A stretch of DNA of 64,000 bases from CAVRUD01 sp963724285 (GCA_963724285.1 CAVRUD010000019.1:1-64000); one strand, 5' to 3'; shown: positions 8,451 through 17,670, counted from the stretch's first letter. Program-made: numbers and translations. Notes: generated by a model not told the origin, from the letters alone.

Positions 8451-9686
8451 CTAGCTATTGGTGACTTCGGCGAGGCGGCCGGCCAGGAATGCGCGCTCGG
8501 CCTCGTTGTCGGCGAGGCCCAGGGCCTGCCGGTAGGCGTCCGCGGCCTCCTGGTGGCGGTCGAGACGGCGAAGGAGATCGGCTCGCATCGCGGGCAGATA
8601 CTGGTAGCCAGAGAGGCGGCCGTCCCGCTCGAGGGCGTCGACCTCACGCAGCGCGGCGGCCGGCCCATCGACCATGCCCACCGCCGCCGCCCGGTTGAGG
8701 GCAACGACCGGCGATGGCCACACCTGGAGCAGCCGGTCGTAGATGGCCAGGATCTGCGCCCAATCGGTCTCCTCGTAGGTTGGAGCCGTGGCATGGACGG
8801 CCGCAATGGCCGCCTGGAGCGTGAACCGGCCGGGGTTGCCGGAGCGGAGTGCCTCCGTGACCAGCCGGCTGCCTTCGGCAATCGCCCCCTGGTCCCAGGC
8901 TGACCGGTCTTGCTCCTCCAACAGAAGTAGACGCCCGTCGCTGCTCGTGCGGGTGAAACGCCGGGCGTGATTCAGCTGAAGGTGGGCCAGAAGTCCCCAG
9001 ACCTCACGCTCATCCGGCATCAAGTCGCGGAGCAGGCGGGCGAGATCCAGCGCGCGTTCCGCGAGGTCGTCCCGGGTCAAGGTCGCTCCGGACGGCGCCG
9101 TATGCCCGGTCGTGAACAGAAGATGGATGACGGTCAGCACCGCGTCCAGCCGCGCCGGCAATTCAGCGGGTTCGGGCATGCGGAAGGGGATGCGGGCGCC
9201 GGCGATCTTCTTCTTCGCCCGGGTGATCCGGGCCGCCATGGTCGCTTCTTGCACCAGGAAGGCATCGGCCACATCGGCGGTGCTCACACCGCAGACGAAC
9301 CGGAGCGTGAGGGCGACCTGGGCTTCGCGGGCGATGGCCGGGTGGCAGCACATGAAGATCAGGCGAAGGCGGTCGTCGTAGACGACGGGGCTGACCGGCA
9401 GCGACTCTTCGGTCACGTCGGGCTCCACAAGCAGATGCATCCTGGCTTGAAACGACCGCGCCCGCCGGAGCGCATCGAGGGCGTTCCGGCGGGCGGCGAC
9501 GGTCAACCAGGCGCCCGGTCTGGCGGGGATGCCGGAGCGGGTCCAGGAATCAAGGGCGTGAAGAAAGGCATCCTGGACGCATTCTTCGGCCAGATCGAGA
9601 TCTCGGGTGACACGAACGGTGGCGGCGAGGACCGCGGCCCATTCCCGGCGATGCGCTTCCGCAACGGCTCGTTCGACGGCGGTCAT
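8451..9686 (-). CDS. ECF42-type RNA polymerase sigma factor with C-terminal TPR-like domain
   Basis: Group-4 sigma factor of about 411 residues, twice the usual ECF length. Region 2 is at about residues 10-80 (LAEECVQDAFLHALDSW), region 4 at about 120-175 (VSTADVADAFLVQEATMAARI). It is followed by a DUF6596/TPR-like extension to the end (VALNRAAAVGMVDGPAAAL). This architecture and the YCII/DGPF gene immediately upstream are the hallmarks of the ECF42 group, in which the C-terminal extension, not an anti-sigma factor, controls activity. ATG at 9686 is chosen because it starts 11 bases after the partner's stop. No target promoter can be named. Confidence 0.9.
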   Translation of the reverse strand: MTAVERAVAEAHRREWAAVLAATVRVTRDLDLAEECVQDAFLHALDSWTRSGIPARPGAWLTVAARRNALDALRRARSFQARMHLLVEPDVTEESLPVSPVVYDDRLRLIFMCCHPAIAREAQVALTLRFVCGVSTADVADAFLVQEATMAARITRAKKKIAGARIPFRMPEPAELPARLDAVLTVIHLLFTTGHTAPSGATLTRDDLAERALDLARLLRDLMPDEREVWGLLAHLQLNHARRFTRTSSDGRLLLLEEQDRSAWDQGAIAEGSRLVTEALRSGNPGRFTLQAAIAAVHATAPTYEETDWAQILAIYDRLLQVWPSPVVALNRAAAVGMVDGPAAALREVDALERDGRLSGYQYLPAMRADLLRRLDRHQEAADAYRQALGLADNEAERAFLAGRLAEVTNS

Positions 9687-9697
9687 CGACGTGGCAA

Positions 9698-10042
9698 CTA
9701 CTCCATCGCGCCCGAGGAGATGGGGCGCACTTCGACCCCGCCGCCCTGCCAGTTGATCGGGCACCGCTTGGCAATCGCCAGGGCGTGATCCAGGTCGCGG
9801 GCCTCGAGCACGTAAAACCCGGCGACCACCTCTTTGGCCTCGATGAACGGACCATCGGTCACGAGATCACCCCGGACCGAAGTCGCCATCGTGCTGGGTT
9901 GGAGCGCCTGGGGGAAGAACATCTTGCCGCCCATCTCGCCGATCTCCTGTCCGTAGCGTGTGTGCTCCTCCTGCTGCTCCGGTGTCAGCGAATCGGCATC
10001 GGCAGGAGTCGGAGCATAGAGCAGGACCGCGTAGCGTGCCAT
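9698..10042 (-). CDS. YCII/DGPF-domain protein, ECF42 partner
   Basis: Protein of 114 residues with the YCII-related ferredoxin-like fold and the DGPF motif (VTDGPFIEAKEVVAGFYV, about residues 61-78). In the family this protein is nearly always encoded next to ECF42 sigma factors, as here, with 11 bases between the stop and the sigma start. The biochemical role of DGPF proteins is not settled. The residues ARDLDHALAIAKRCP resemble the YciI active-site region, but I would not assign catalysis. Start ATG 10042 has GGGAGG upstream. Confidence 0.9.
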   Translation of the reverse strand: MARYAVLLYAPTPADADSLTPEQQEEHTRYGQEIGEMGGKMFFPQALQPSTMATSVRGDLVTDGPFIEAKEVVAGFYVLEARDLDHALAIAKRCPINWQGGGVEVRPISSGAME

Positions 10043-10199
10043 CGGTATGCCTCCCTGAGGTCGTGTGCTATGGGGCCCGACACGTCCGGCCAGTCCGGCG
10101 TGTTTCAGGGTCCTCTACATGTACGGCGAACGGGAGTAACGCAAATCGACAGTGCCGCGATCGAACACCTCCTGCAATGTTGCGGACGCGACAACAAAA

Positions 10200-10234
10200 G
10201 ACCGGGGTGGCTGCTACGTGCACCCACCCCGGTC
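10200..10234 (-). terminator. Rho-independent terminator of the COG4315-type gene
   Basis: Perfect 11-bp stem GACCGGGGTGG / CCACCCCGGTC. On the minus strand it is followed by TTTTGTTGT. It lies about 60 bases past the stop of the exported repeat protein at 10297. Confidence 0.8.
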
Positions 10235-10296
10235 CTTTGCCCAACGCATGCCGGATCTCCGGCATTCAAGGTTCAAGGTTATGGAGCGTCGACCGG

Positions 10297-11157
10297 CTAT
10301 GCCTCCGGAGTGGCGGGATCGCCGAACTCCTGTCCAGGAGCGACGACGTACCAGACATCGCCGACACCCTGGCCGGTGGTGTCGCCCGGCGCCTCATCGT
10401 TGATCCAGTAGTAGAGCGGGATGCCGTTGTAAGCAACCATCGTTGTGCCGTCGGTCCGCTCGATCCGAGTTAACTCGCCCGGGATGTCCTCCGGCAAGGT
10501 CAGATCCCCTTCGGGATCGAACGGCGGCCAGTTCACGGCGCAGTCGTCGTAGCAGGTGCTCTCGCCCTCGGTGGTGTCGTTGGTGAACAGGTAGAGGGTC
10601 ATGCCCTCGGCATCGGTCAGGATCGGGCCGAGCTCGGGATCCTCGGCCACGGCGATGACCGCAGCACCCGCCACCGGAGACGCCATCGGCGATGCCTCGG
10701 GGGTGGCCTCCGCGGAGCCCATCACCGGCGGATCACCGAACTGCTGACCTGGAGCTACGACGTACCAGACATCGCCCACACCCTGGCCGGTGGTGTCGCC
10801 CGGGTTCACGTCGTTGATCCAATAGTAGAGGGGGATGCCGTTGTAGGCGACCATCTGGGTGCCGTCGGTCCGGTCAATCCTCGTCAGTTCGCCGTCGACG
10901 CCCTCCGGCAGGGTGAGGTCGCCCTCGGGATTGAACGGCGGCCAGTTCACGGCGCAGTCGTCGTAGCAGGTGCTCTCGCCCTCGGTGGTGTCGTTGGTGA
11001 ACAGGTAGAGCGTCATGCCCTCGGCATCGGTCAGGATCGGGCCGAGGACGGGATCCTCGGCGACGAGAACCGTCGAGTCCCCGTCGTCTTGCGCAAATGC
11101 GCCGACCGTGGCCAACATGAGCAGAGCGGGGACAATGACCATCAAGAATCGCTTCAT
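10297..11157 (-). CDS. Exported COG4315-type protein with two near-identical domains
   Basis: Secreted protein of about 286 residues. A signal peptide (MKRFLMVIVPALLMLATVGAFA) of 22 residues opens it, described here in part as MKRFLMV...VGAFA. Two copies of the COG4315 'secreted repeat' domain follow, at about residues 28-145 and 165-283. Each has MTLYLFTNDT, CYDDCAVNWPPF and GIPLYYWINDxxPGDTTGQG. Function of the family is unknown; the paired Cys and aromatic motifs suggest a small periplasmic or cell-surface redox or metal role. The linker ATPEASPMASPVAG joins the copies. ATG at 11157 is preferred to the GTG 12 bases upstream because AGGAGG is correctly spaced only from it. DNA of the two copies is strikingly similar, so duplication is recent. 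Confidence 0.85.
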   Translation of the reverse strand: MKRFLMVIVPALLMLATVGAFAQDDGDSTVLVAEDPVLGPILTDAEGMTLYLFTNDTTEGESTCYDDCAVNWPPFNPEGDLTLPEGVDGELTRIDRTDGTQMVAYNGIPLYYWINDVNPGDTTGQGVGDVWYVVAPGQQFGDPPVMGSAEATPEASPMASPVAGAAVIAVAEDPELGPILTDAEGMTLYLFTNDTTEGESTCYDDCAVNWPPFDPEGDLTLPEDIPGELTRIERTDGTTMVAYNGIPLYYWINDEAPGDTTGQGVGDVWYVVAPGQEFGDPATPEA

Positions 11158-11467
11158 TTGCCCATTCACCTCCTCGTCGGCCTCCAGCGGGAAACCGGAT
11201 TACCGTCAGTGCCAGCCCACGCCACAATCGGTCTCCAGGGGCCGGCCGCGCCACCCGAAGACTGATCTAGGGATGTCTATTCTGGGTTGGTAGCCCGCAT
11301 GACGAAACGGGCCTAGGTCCTGGGCCCGTATCCGACTTAGGTCTTATTCCGAGCCGGACCGAGGTCCGATGGGTCAGTCGTTTTGGAGTGCGATACTTGA
11401 CACCTTCACGGCCTACATGGCACGTCCGCAATGTCGTGCCAGATAGAACGATAAGGTCCGGACCCTC
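11158..11467. promoter_or_regulatory. Divergent intergenic region with AGGTC direct repeats
   Basis: Region between the minus-strand exported protein and the plus-strand histidine kinase. Three direct repeats with core AGGTC start at 11315, 11339 and 11362, spaced 24 and 23 bases, each within a short partial dyad (for example CGGACCGAGGTCCG). A TTGACA hexamer is at about 11395, but no convincing -10 element is seen at proper spacing. The repeats are a candidate regulator site for the two-component operon. Confidence 0.35.
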
Positions 11468-12949
11468 GTGCGACGCTTGACCCTGGCCCAGCAGTTCTTT
11501 ATCACCAGCCTGGTGATCGTGGTCGCCGGCATGACCGGAATCGGGTTCTGGGTGGCGAACCGGATCGAATCCGGCATCGTCAACCGCACCGCCGCCTCCA
11601 CCGCCCTCTACGTCGACAGTCTGATCGGCCGCTCGCTTCAATCGATGGCGACCGAGTCCGCCCCCGATGCAGAGGGCGTAGACCGGTTGGACTGGCTTCT
11701 GAACGGCACATCGCTCGGGCAGGAGATCGTCATCTTCCGGGTCTGGAACCGGGACGGCACCATCGTCTACAGCAACATGCCGGAGACGGTCGGGCAGCAG
11801 TTTCCGATCGACGACCAACGTGCCGACGCCTGGACGGGCGATGTCACGGCACACATCGGTTCCCCCGAAGGCGAAGAGACCCTTCCGGCGGGCGCGCCGA
11901 CCGGCTCCTTGCTCGAGATCTACAGCCCGGTTCGCGACCGCGAAACCGACGAGGTCATTGCGGTCGCCGAGTTCTACTACCGGATCGACGATCTCCAACA
12001 GGAAGTCACCGAAGCGCAGCAGCGCTCCTGGCTGGTCGTCGGCGGGACGGGAGTCGCGATCTACCTGCTCCTGGCGGTCTTTGTCCAGCGGGCCAGCAAC
12101 ACCATCGCCCATCAGCAGCGGGAGCTGGCCAGCAAGGTCGAGCGGCTGACCGAACTCCTCCGCCAGAACGAGGACCTCAACGAGCGCGTCCGCACGGCCG
12201 CCGCCCGGACCACAGCCCTGAATGAGCGCTTTCTCCGCCGCCTCAGCGCTGAGTTGCACGATGGTCCGGCTCAGGACATCAGCCTGGCGCTGTTGCAACT
12301 CGATCACGTGTACGCCCGGGCCGCCAACGCGGCGAATGGCAACGGCACATCCGGATCCATCAGGCCCCCGGAATCGAACGGTGACCACCCTGCTGGCCAC
12401 AGCAACGGCAACACCGCGACCCTGGAGGACCTCGACCTGATCCAGAGCAGCCTCAGGCGGGCCCTGCGCGACGTGCGCGGGACCTCAACCGGCCTCCTCC
12501 TGCCGCAATTGAGCCAGCTCACCCTGGCGCAGACCGTCGAGCACGTGGCCAGGGTCCATCGTCGCCGGACAGGTTTGCCGCTCGATGTCCAGGTAACCGA
12601 CATCCCCGAGCAGGCGCCGACCGTGACCAAGATCGCGCTCTACCGGGTCATCCAGGAGGCGCTGACGAATGGCTGGCGCCATGCCAACGGCACCGGTCAG
12701 GTCGTCACCGTGATCGGGGAGGGCGACAACCTGCGAATCACGGTGTCGGACACCGGGCCCGGCTTCGACATCGCCACGATCGACGCCGACGGCGAACACC
12801 TGGGCCTGATCGGCATGCGCGAACGGGTCGAAAGCCTGGGCGGCGAGTTCCGGGTCGAAAGCACGACGGGCGGATCGCAGGCCGGCACGACGGTGGTGGC
12901 GATCTTGCCGTTGCATCCGAGCGGGGAGCGAGGGGACAGCGATGGATGA
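11468..12949 (+). CDS. NarL-type sensor histidine kinase
   Basis: Membrane sensor kinase of 493 residues. Transmembrane segments lie at about residues 9-31 and 181-203. A single extracytoplasmic sensor domain between them has the fold pattern of a PAS-like/dCache sensor (IFRVWNRDGTIVYSNM). A coiled-coil linker precedes the HisKA_3 dimerisation domain with phospho-accepting His264 in RRLSAELHDGPAQD. The ATPase follows: N box EALTNGWRHA, G1 SDTGPGF, G2 GLIGMRERVESLGG. An Asn/Gly-rich insert (about residues 285-320) interrupts the dimerisation domain, which is unusual. GTG start at 11468. The response regulator starts 8 bases before this gene ends. The signal sensed is unknown. Confidence 0.92.
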   Translation: MRRLTLAQQFFITSLVIVVAGMTGIGFWVANRIESGIVNRTAASTALYVDSLIGRSLQSMATESAPDAEGVDRLDWLLNGTSLGQEIVIFRVWNRDGTIVYSNMPETVGQQFPIDDQRADAWTGDVTAHIGSPEGEETLPAGAPTGSLLEIYSPVRDRETDEVIAVAEFYYRIDDLQQEVTEAQQRSWLVVGGTGVAIYLLLAVFVQRASNTIAHQQRELASKVERLTELLRQNEDLNERVRTAAARTTALNERFLRRLSAELHDGPAQDISLALLQLDHVYARAANAANGNGTSGSIRPPESNGDHPAGHSNGNTATLEDLDLIQSSLRRALRDVRGTSTGLLLPQLSQLTLAQTVEHVARVHRRRTGLPLDVQVTDIPEQAPTVTKIALYRVIQEALTNGWRHANGTGQVVTVIGEGDNLRITVSDTGPGFDIATIDADGEHLGLIGMRERVESLGGEFRVESTTGGSQAGTTVVAILPLHPSGERGDSDG

Positions 12950-13583
12950 TGCGGTACACGTCGCGGTCGTCGATGATCACCCCCTCTTCCGCGAAGGCGT
13001 CGCCCACTCCCTGCGGACGCAGCCGGGGATCGCGGTCGTCGCGGAAGGGGCCACCGCCGCCGACGCCCTCGCCATCGCGGCCGACCTGCCCGACGTCATG
13101 CTGCTCGACGTCTCGATGCCGGGGGGCGGCATCGCCGCCCTGGGCCGGATCACCGCCGCCTACCCGGTGGTCAAGGTCATCATGCTGACTGTCTCCGAAG
13201 ACGAAGAGGACGTCACGGCCGCGCTCCGGGCCGGGGCCCGCGGATACGTGCTCAAGGGCGTCGCCGCGCGGGAGCTCGTCAGCATCGTTCGCTCGGTCGC
13301 GGCGGGCGAGGTCTACGTCACCCCGTCACTGGCCACCAGCCTCCTGGTAGAGCTGACGGCTACGACGGGGAAGTCAGCGTCCAGCCCGTTGGCCGACCTG
13401 ACCGAGCGCGAGCGCCAGATCCTCGAGCTCGTCGCCGGTGGCGACAGCAACAAGGAGATCGCCTCCCGCCTGGGATTGAGCGAGAAAACGATCAAACACC
13501 ATATGACCAACATCCTGCAAAAGCTCCAGGTCCGCAACCGGGTCGAGGCGGCGCTGCTGGCCAGGGGTAGCCAAAAATCGTAG
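12942..13583 (+). CDS. NarL/FixJ family response regulator
   Basis: Cognate response regulator of 213 residues. Receiver domain at 1-120: acidic pair DD at 11-12, phospho-acceptor Asp56 in VMLLDVSMP, Thr in MLTVSED, Lys in GYVLKG. A LuxR-type helix-turn-helix occupies about 148-208 (LTERERQILELVAGGDSNKEIA then LSEKTIKHHMTNIL, reported as separate halves of one domain). The start overlaps the kinase end by 8 bases, so translation is coupled. The AGGTC repeats upstream of the kinase are a plausible autoregulatory target, which is inference. Confidence 0.93.
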   Translation: MDDAVHVAVVDDHPLFREGVAHSLRTQPGIAVVAEGATAADALAIAADLPDVMLLDVSMPGGGIAALGRITAAYPVVKVIMLTVSEDEEDVTAALRAGARGYVLKGVAARELVSIVRSVAAGEVYVTPSLATSLLVELTATTGKSASSPLADLTERERQILELVAGGDSNKEIASRLGLSEKTIKHHMTNILQKLQVRNRVEAALLARGSQKS

Positions 13584-13869
13584 CGGCGCAGTCCGGCGGG
13601 GTGTCCGCCGCTGACGGCCCGAACGGTTCCTTTGATCATGTTGGCGGCAACGGCCTTTCCTGCCTGCTCAACCCCAGACCCACGGGGCTGCCGCTTGGCA
13701 GGCCTAGGCCGGGTAGTGAGGAACGAGCATCGCCTGATCGTCATCAGGCTCTTCACCAGTCCGGATGGCTGCGCGGTCGAGAGGCTCGGCCGGTGGGCGG
13801 CGCCGCGCGAATGGATGCTCGGATTGGGCCGGTTCCTGGCTGCCATCCAGGAGATTTCCCCTCCTAATC

Positions 13870-14482
13870 TGACGAGGTGGAGTACAGGATTTGCCCAATC
13901 GCACATGCCGCTCCGGTCCGGACATGCGTTGACATTCACCTTGCAGTCATCCGGTCCGCATTCCGCGGGGCTCGACTGCTTGAAGCACATGCCCATACCG
14001 GTATTGCAGCGCCCGAAGATGCAGTCGTCGTAGGCGCCGTCGTTGTCGTGACAGTGGATCCGGGATCGATACACCCGAGAACCGGATCCAGCACACGCCG
14101 ACCTGGGCATTGACATTCTCCCTTACGGCAGAGCGCATCGGAGAGGCAGACAATGCCGCCGGAGCCACAGCTATTGGGGTCGCGCTTCAGTTGAAAGCAT
14201 CCGTCCTGGCAGGTGTCGGTCCTGCCTGGTCATCTGCACTCACCTTTTCTGTTGGCGGTCTGACCGGGTGTACAGGTCCCTTGCACCCCAACCCTTGATC
14301 CGAGCGCATCCGCCGCCAGGGCGAGCATCGCTCCGAAGAATCTGCGTCGGGAACTGGGCGACCGCGCTGCGGGAGCCGAGGACACCGGCCACGAGCGTTC
14401 CGGCAACGCCGGGTGGTGCTCCGCGGCGCGACTGGCTGGTCGCCAGCGTGCCCGTCAAGGTATCGAATCGGTTTCCGCCTAT
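13870..14482 (-). pseudogene. Relic of a Cys-rich exported protein
   Basis: On the minus strand three frames in turn encode pieces of one Cys-rich exported protein. First comes an N-terminal region (GGNRFDTLTGTLATSQSRRG, then a hydrophobic GVAGTLVAGVLG). Next is RRRFFGAMLALAADALG with CTPGQTANRKGEC. Then CQDGCFQLKRDPNSCGSGG continues to CRKGECQCPG, and finally DDCIFGRCNTGMGMC with CGPDDCKVNVNAC. About 17 Cys remain. AAGGAG stands 7 bases before ATA at 14482, where an ATG would be expected. At least three frame changes and the lost start codon make this a relic rather than a single sequencing slip. I recognise the pattern from exported Cys-rich proteins of Thermomicrobia-like genomes; function unknown. 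Confidence 0.55.
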
Positions 14483-15023
14483 ACGCGTACTCCTTAGTGA
14501 TTGCCGACGCCTGATCGCTGACCGTCCCCGGGGCCGACACGGAGGGGACCGCGTTGGCCAGCTCACCGCAGGACGATGGTCCGCCCGCGGCGGGTGATCG
14601 ATCCGGGCGCGGCCCGGCAGGTCCAGAGTGCCCCCGGCGCGCCGGCATCCGGTCCGGGCGCCCGGCTTCACGGTAGCGAGCGAGGCGGAGCCGCACATCG
14701 GCCAAGTGACCTATTCGGACCCATGAGGTCAACCGTTCCCAAGGGAAGTTGACTTAGTCCCACTCTGCGCCCGGTTGAACCATAACGGGCAAGCGCGAGG
14801 CGGCGACATGTGCGGCGATAAAGCGGCTATGAGAAGGGCCGACGACGCCGGTTGGTCGCCGGAACAACTCTCGGGGAGAAGCGTGGCACTCGATCTGCGC
14901 ATAACGTGCAAAGGACCCCGACGTGCCGCGTGACGGGGAGGCGCCAGGAAGGCTCCCGCTAGGGTCGCCGCTCAACCGTCCTCCCCAGGAATTGCGAGGC
15001 GCTGCATCCCCGAGGAAACCGCC
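14483..15023. other. Non-coding stretch, nothing recognised
   Basis: No supported gene, RNA or strong hairpin is seen between the Cys-rich relic and the small gene at 15024. The stretch presumably carries the promoter of that small gene; I cannot place one. Confidence 0.4.
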
Positions 15024-15218
15024 ATGACGACCGTCTACTCAGTCATCGGAGAACACAACGACGATCCAACCCAGCTCCTTGCGCTCGGAGCGGACGGCCA
15101 GCACTATGCCCTCGTCCTCACCCAAGGGACGCTCACCCCGGTCGATCCGGACGAATCCTGGCGGCTGGACCCGGAAGCCCCGGATCGAGACGAGATCCTG
15201 CTCGACCCGCTCCCCTAG
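15024..15218 (+). CDS. Small conserved-looking hypothetical protein
   Basis: Acidic protein of 64 residues with the composition of a folded soluble protein (MTTVYSVIGEHNDDPTQLLA start, LTQGTLTPVDPDESWRLDP in the middle). GAGGAAACCGCC directly precedes the ATG, a well-placed ribosome-binding site. No signal peptide, membrane segment or known motif is visible. It is transcribed opposite to the VOC gene downstream. I do not recognise the family. Confidence 0.55.
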   Translation: MTTVYSVIGEHNDDPTQLLALGADGQHYALVLTQGTLTPVDPDESWRLDPEAPDRDEILLDPLP

Positions 15219-15303
15219 CGATCCCGCCGCCGCATCCGAGACTGATTCCGGACCATGGTGCGTCGTCGTCACGCGAAGGCTGCGCCCCGCAGAAGCGTTC
15301 CTG

Positions 15304-15720
15304 CTACCACTTCGTGATTTCCCAGATGTGCCCCGCAGGGTCACGGAAGCTGGCGGTCCTGATCCCCCACGGCCGGTCGATTGGACCGTTGAGCAGATCG
15401 ACGCCGCGCGATGCCAGATCGGCGCAGGCGGCATCGACATCATCGACGAGAAGCGTGAACTGAAAGCGGGCGCCAGCCTCGGGCGGGGCCACCGGCGCCG
15501 GCTCGATCATCTCCCGCGCGGCTGGCGCCTTGAGGAGATTGACGATCAATTCGCCGAACTTGTAGGCGGCCGAGTCCTCATCCTCGAACTCGGTTGGTAG
15601 ATCGAACACCCGTCCGTAGAACTCCTTGGCGGCATCCAGATCCTCGACCACCAGCGTAATCGCGCTGACGCCCTTCACCCAGGACTGCGTCTGTGAACCC
15701 GCTGCGCTCGTTTCTGCCAT
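15304..15720 (-). CDS. VOC family (glyoxalase/bleomycin-resistance-like) protein
   Basis: Vicinal-oxygen-chelate fold protein of 138 residues with two beta-alpha-beta-beta-beta modules, at about 18-72 (ITLVVEDLDAAKEFYGRVF) and 85-138 (FTLLVDDVDAACADLASRG to DPAGHIWEI). The terminal Glu in HIWEITKW is a usual metal or ligand position. Members range from glyoxalase to antibiotic-binding proteins, so the activity is open. GAGGAG lies 8 bases before ATG 15720. No operon partner. Confidence 0.88.
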   Translation of the reverse strand: MAETSAAGSQTQSWVKGVSAITLVVEDLDAAKEFYGRVFDLPTEFEDEDSAAYKFGELIVNLLKAPAAREMIEPAPVAPPEAGARFQFTLLVDDVDAACADLASRGVDLLNGPIDRPWGIRTASFRDPAGHIWEITKW

Positions 15721-15937
15721 CCCGAAAACTCCTCATGCTTGCGCGCGACCCCGATGGATCGCTCCTTGAAGTAGACGATTGACGGACCGTCAGATCGACA
15801 GGCTCGGCGGGTCCCCGGAGGAATCGAAGCTCTCCTTGCGCCAAGTTCTGCTCGGAATCCTCGCTCATCGATCGCGGTAGGATGAGCGCCGCCGGACGAG
15901 ATCGGCGGTAACGTCGGTTGAGCAGAGGAGACACCCG

Positions 15938-16678
15938 GTGAATGTGGCGACCGTTCGCTTCTTCAGCCCGGCGCTGGCGCGGCACACGACGTACAGTGTC
16001 ATTCTGCCGGTGATCGGCGATGGCCCATTCCCGGTGCTGATGCAACTTCATGGCTACAGCGACGATCACGCCGCGTGGCTCCATTCCTCCAACCTTGTCC
16101 GGCACGCCGCTCCGTACCCGATGATCATCGTGCTGCCCGACGGTGGAACGTCCGGCTACTTGAATCTCCCCGTCAACGTCAATCCAGATAGCAGGATGGG
16201 CATCCAGCGGTACGAAGACCTGATGGTCGACGACCTGCGCCAGCAGATCGAGCGCACCTTCCGGGTGAGGCCGGGTCCCTGGGCGATCGGCGGGCTCTCG
16301 ATGGGCGGCTTCGGCGCGATGCGGCTGGGGCTGAAGTACCCAGACCGGTTCGCCTCGATCTGGGCCCATTCCGGCTCCTACCGCCCAAAAGACGAGTTGG
16401 TCGGGCTTTACCCCGATCCCGACGAGGCGAACGTCTATGCGTGGGCCGATCTCGCCGCACAGACCAGCCCCCCTCCGGTCATCAGCTTCGACTGCGGCGT
16501 CGACGACGAGTTACTGAAATACAACCGCGGACTGCACCGGCACATGGAAGCGATCGGTCTGCCCCACACCTACGAAGAGACCGTAGGACGGCACGACTGG
16601 GAATTCTGGGATCGACGCGTGCCGCTCGCCCTGGAGCAACACGCCCAGGTGTTCGGCATCCAGGCCCAGGCCGGGTAG
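15938..16678 (+). CDS. Alpha/beta-hydrolase esterase (esterase D/antigen 85-like)
   Basis: Serine hydrolase of 246 residues with an intact triad: nucleophile Ser in GLSMGGFGA near residue 125, Asp in FDCGVDDE near 187, and His in GRHDWEFW near 223. The oxyanion-hole segment LHGYSDDHAAW is near residue 39. It resembles the S-formylglutathione hydrolase/antigen 85 esterase group (putative esterase family). No signal peptide is evident, so a cytoplasmic carboxylesterase is likely. GTG start at 15938 follows GAGGAG. Confidence 0.88.
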   Translation: MNVATVRFFSPALARHTTYSVILPVIGDGPFPVLMQLHGYSDDHAAWLHSSNLVRHAAPYPMIIVLPDGGTSGYLNLPVNVNPDSRMGIQRYEDLMVDDLRQQIERTFRVRPGPWAIGGLSMGGFGAMRLGLKYPDRFASIWAHSGSYRPKDELVGLYPDPDEANVYAWADLAAQTSPPPVISFDCGVDDELLKYNRGLHRHMEAIGLPHTYEETVGRHDWEFWDRRVPLALEQHAQVFGIQAQAG

Positions 16679-16740
16679 TCCGCTGAACCTCCCAACGAAG
16701 ACCTATGTCGTCTTACGTCTCACGTCTCACCGGAGGACCC

Positions 16741-17670
16741 ATGCCCACGCGCGTCATTCTCGATACCGACATCGGCACCGATGTCGACGATTGTCTGGCG
16801 ATCGCGTTGCTCCTCTCCTGCCCGGAGATCAGGCTGGAGGGGATCACCTGCGTCTATGGAGACGTCGCCTTGCGGGCGCGGATGGTGCGCAGGCTTCTCC
16901 GCCTCGCCGGCCGCGAGAACGAATGCCCCGTGGTGCTCGGTGTCGAGCCGCCGCTGCTCGGACTCCGCCCGGTCTACTGGGCCGGACACGAGGGCGTGGG
17001 ACTGTTGGAGCCGGGTGACGAGGGATTGGACGCCGATCCTGGCCACGCCGTCGACTTCCTGGTCGAGACGATCATGGCAAATCCGGGCGAGATTCATCTA
17101 CTCGCTATCGGCCCCCTGACCAACGTCGCGATGGCAATCCGGCGGGAGCCGCGCATCGTCGCCGCCCTCCAGCACCTCACGATCATGGGGGGCGTCCATC
17201 GCGATCCGAACCGGCTGGACCTGCCGGTGGCCGAGCACAACATCGCCTGCGATCCAGAGGCAGCTCACATCGTCCTCTCTTCCGGCGCGCCGATGACGCT
17301 GGTCCCGCTCGACGTCACCACCGTCGTCGAGATCGATCGGGAGATGGTCGCCGCCATCCGGGCGGCAGGCACACCGTTCCACGCCGCCGTTGCCGGCCAG
17401 GTCGAGGTCTATCCTCGCTTCCGCGACCGCGGCGCCACCGCCCTGCACGACCCGCTGGCCGCCGCTGTCATCATCAAGCCCGATATCGTTGAACTCACGG
17501 AGGCGCACGTTGAAGTTGAACTCGACGGCCGCCTGACGACCGCCGCCACGATTATGTCGCGTCCCTCCGAGTCCAAGCCCGCGACGGCGCAGGTCGCCCT
17601 CCACGTCGATACCGCGGCGGCCACGGAGTTTATCGGTGGCCGGCTCGCGAGCATGGCCGCCATTCGCTGA
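16741..17670 (+). CDS. Nucleoside hydrolase (IUNH family)
   Basis: Cytoplasmic purine/pyrimidine nucleoside N-ribohydrolase, 309 residues, the standard length. The N-terminal Ca2+/ribose site DTDIGTDVDD is at about residues 8-17. LLAIGPLTNVAMAI, LTIMGGVHRDPNR and AEHNIACDPEAA match the conserved core, and LHDPLAAAVII carries the C-terminal Asp ligand. ATG at 16741 is chosen because GGAGGACCC precedes it directly. Likely role is salvage of nucleosides. The exact base preference is not readable. It stands alone between esterase and GIY-YIG genes. Confidence 0.93.
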   Translation: MPTRVILDTDIGTDVDDCLAIALLLSCPEIRLEGITCVYGDVALRARMVRRLLRLAGRENECPVVLGVEPPLLGLRPVYWAGHEGVGLLEPGDEGLDADPGHAVDFLVETIMANPGEIHLLAIGPLTNVAMAIRREPRIVAALQHLTIMGGVHRDPNRLDLPVAEHNIACDPEAAHIVLSSGAPMTLVPLDVTTVVEIDREMVAAIRAAGTPFHAAVAGQVEVYPRFRDRGATALHDPLAAAVIIKPDIVELTEAHVEVELDGRLTTAATIMSRPSESKPATAQVALHVDTAAATEFIGGRLASMAAIR

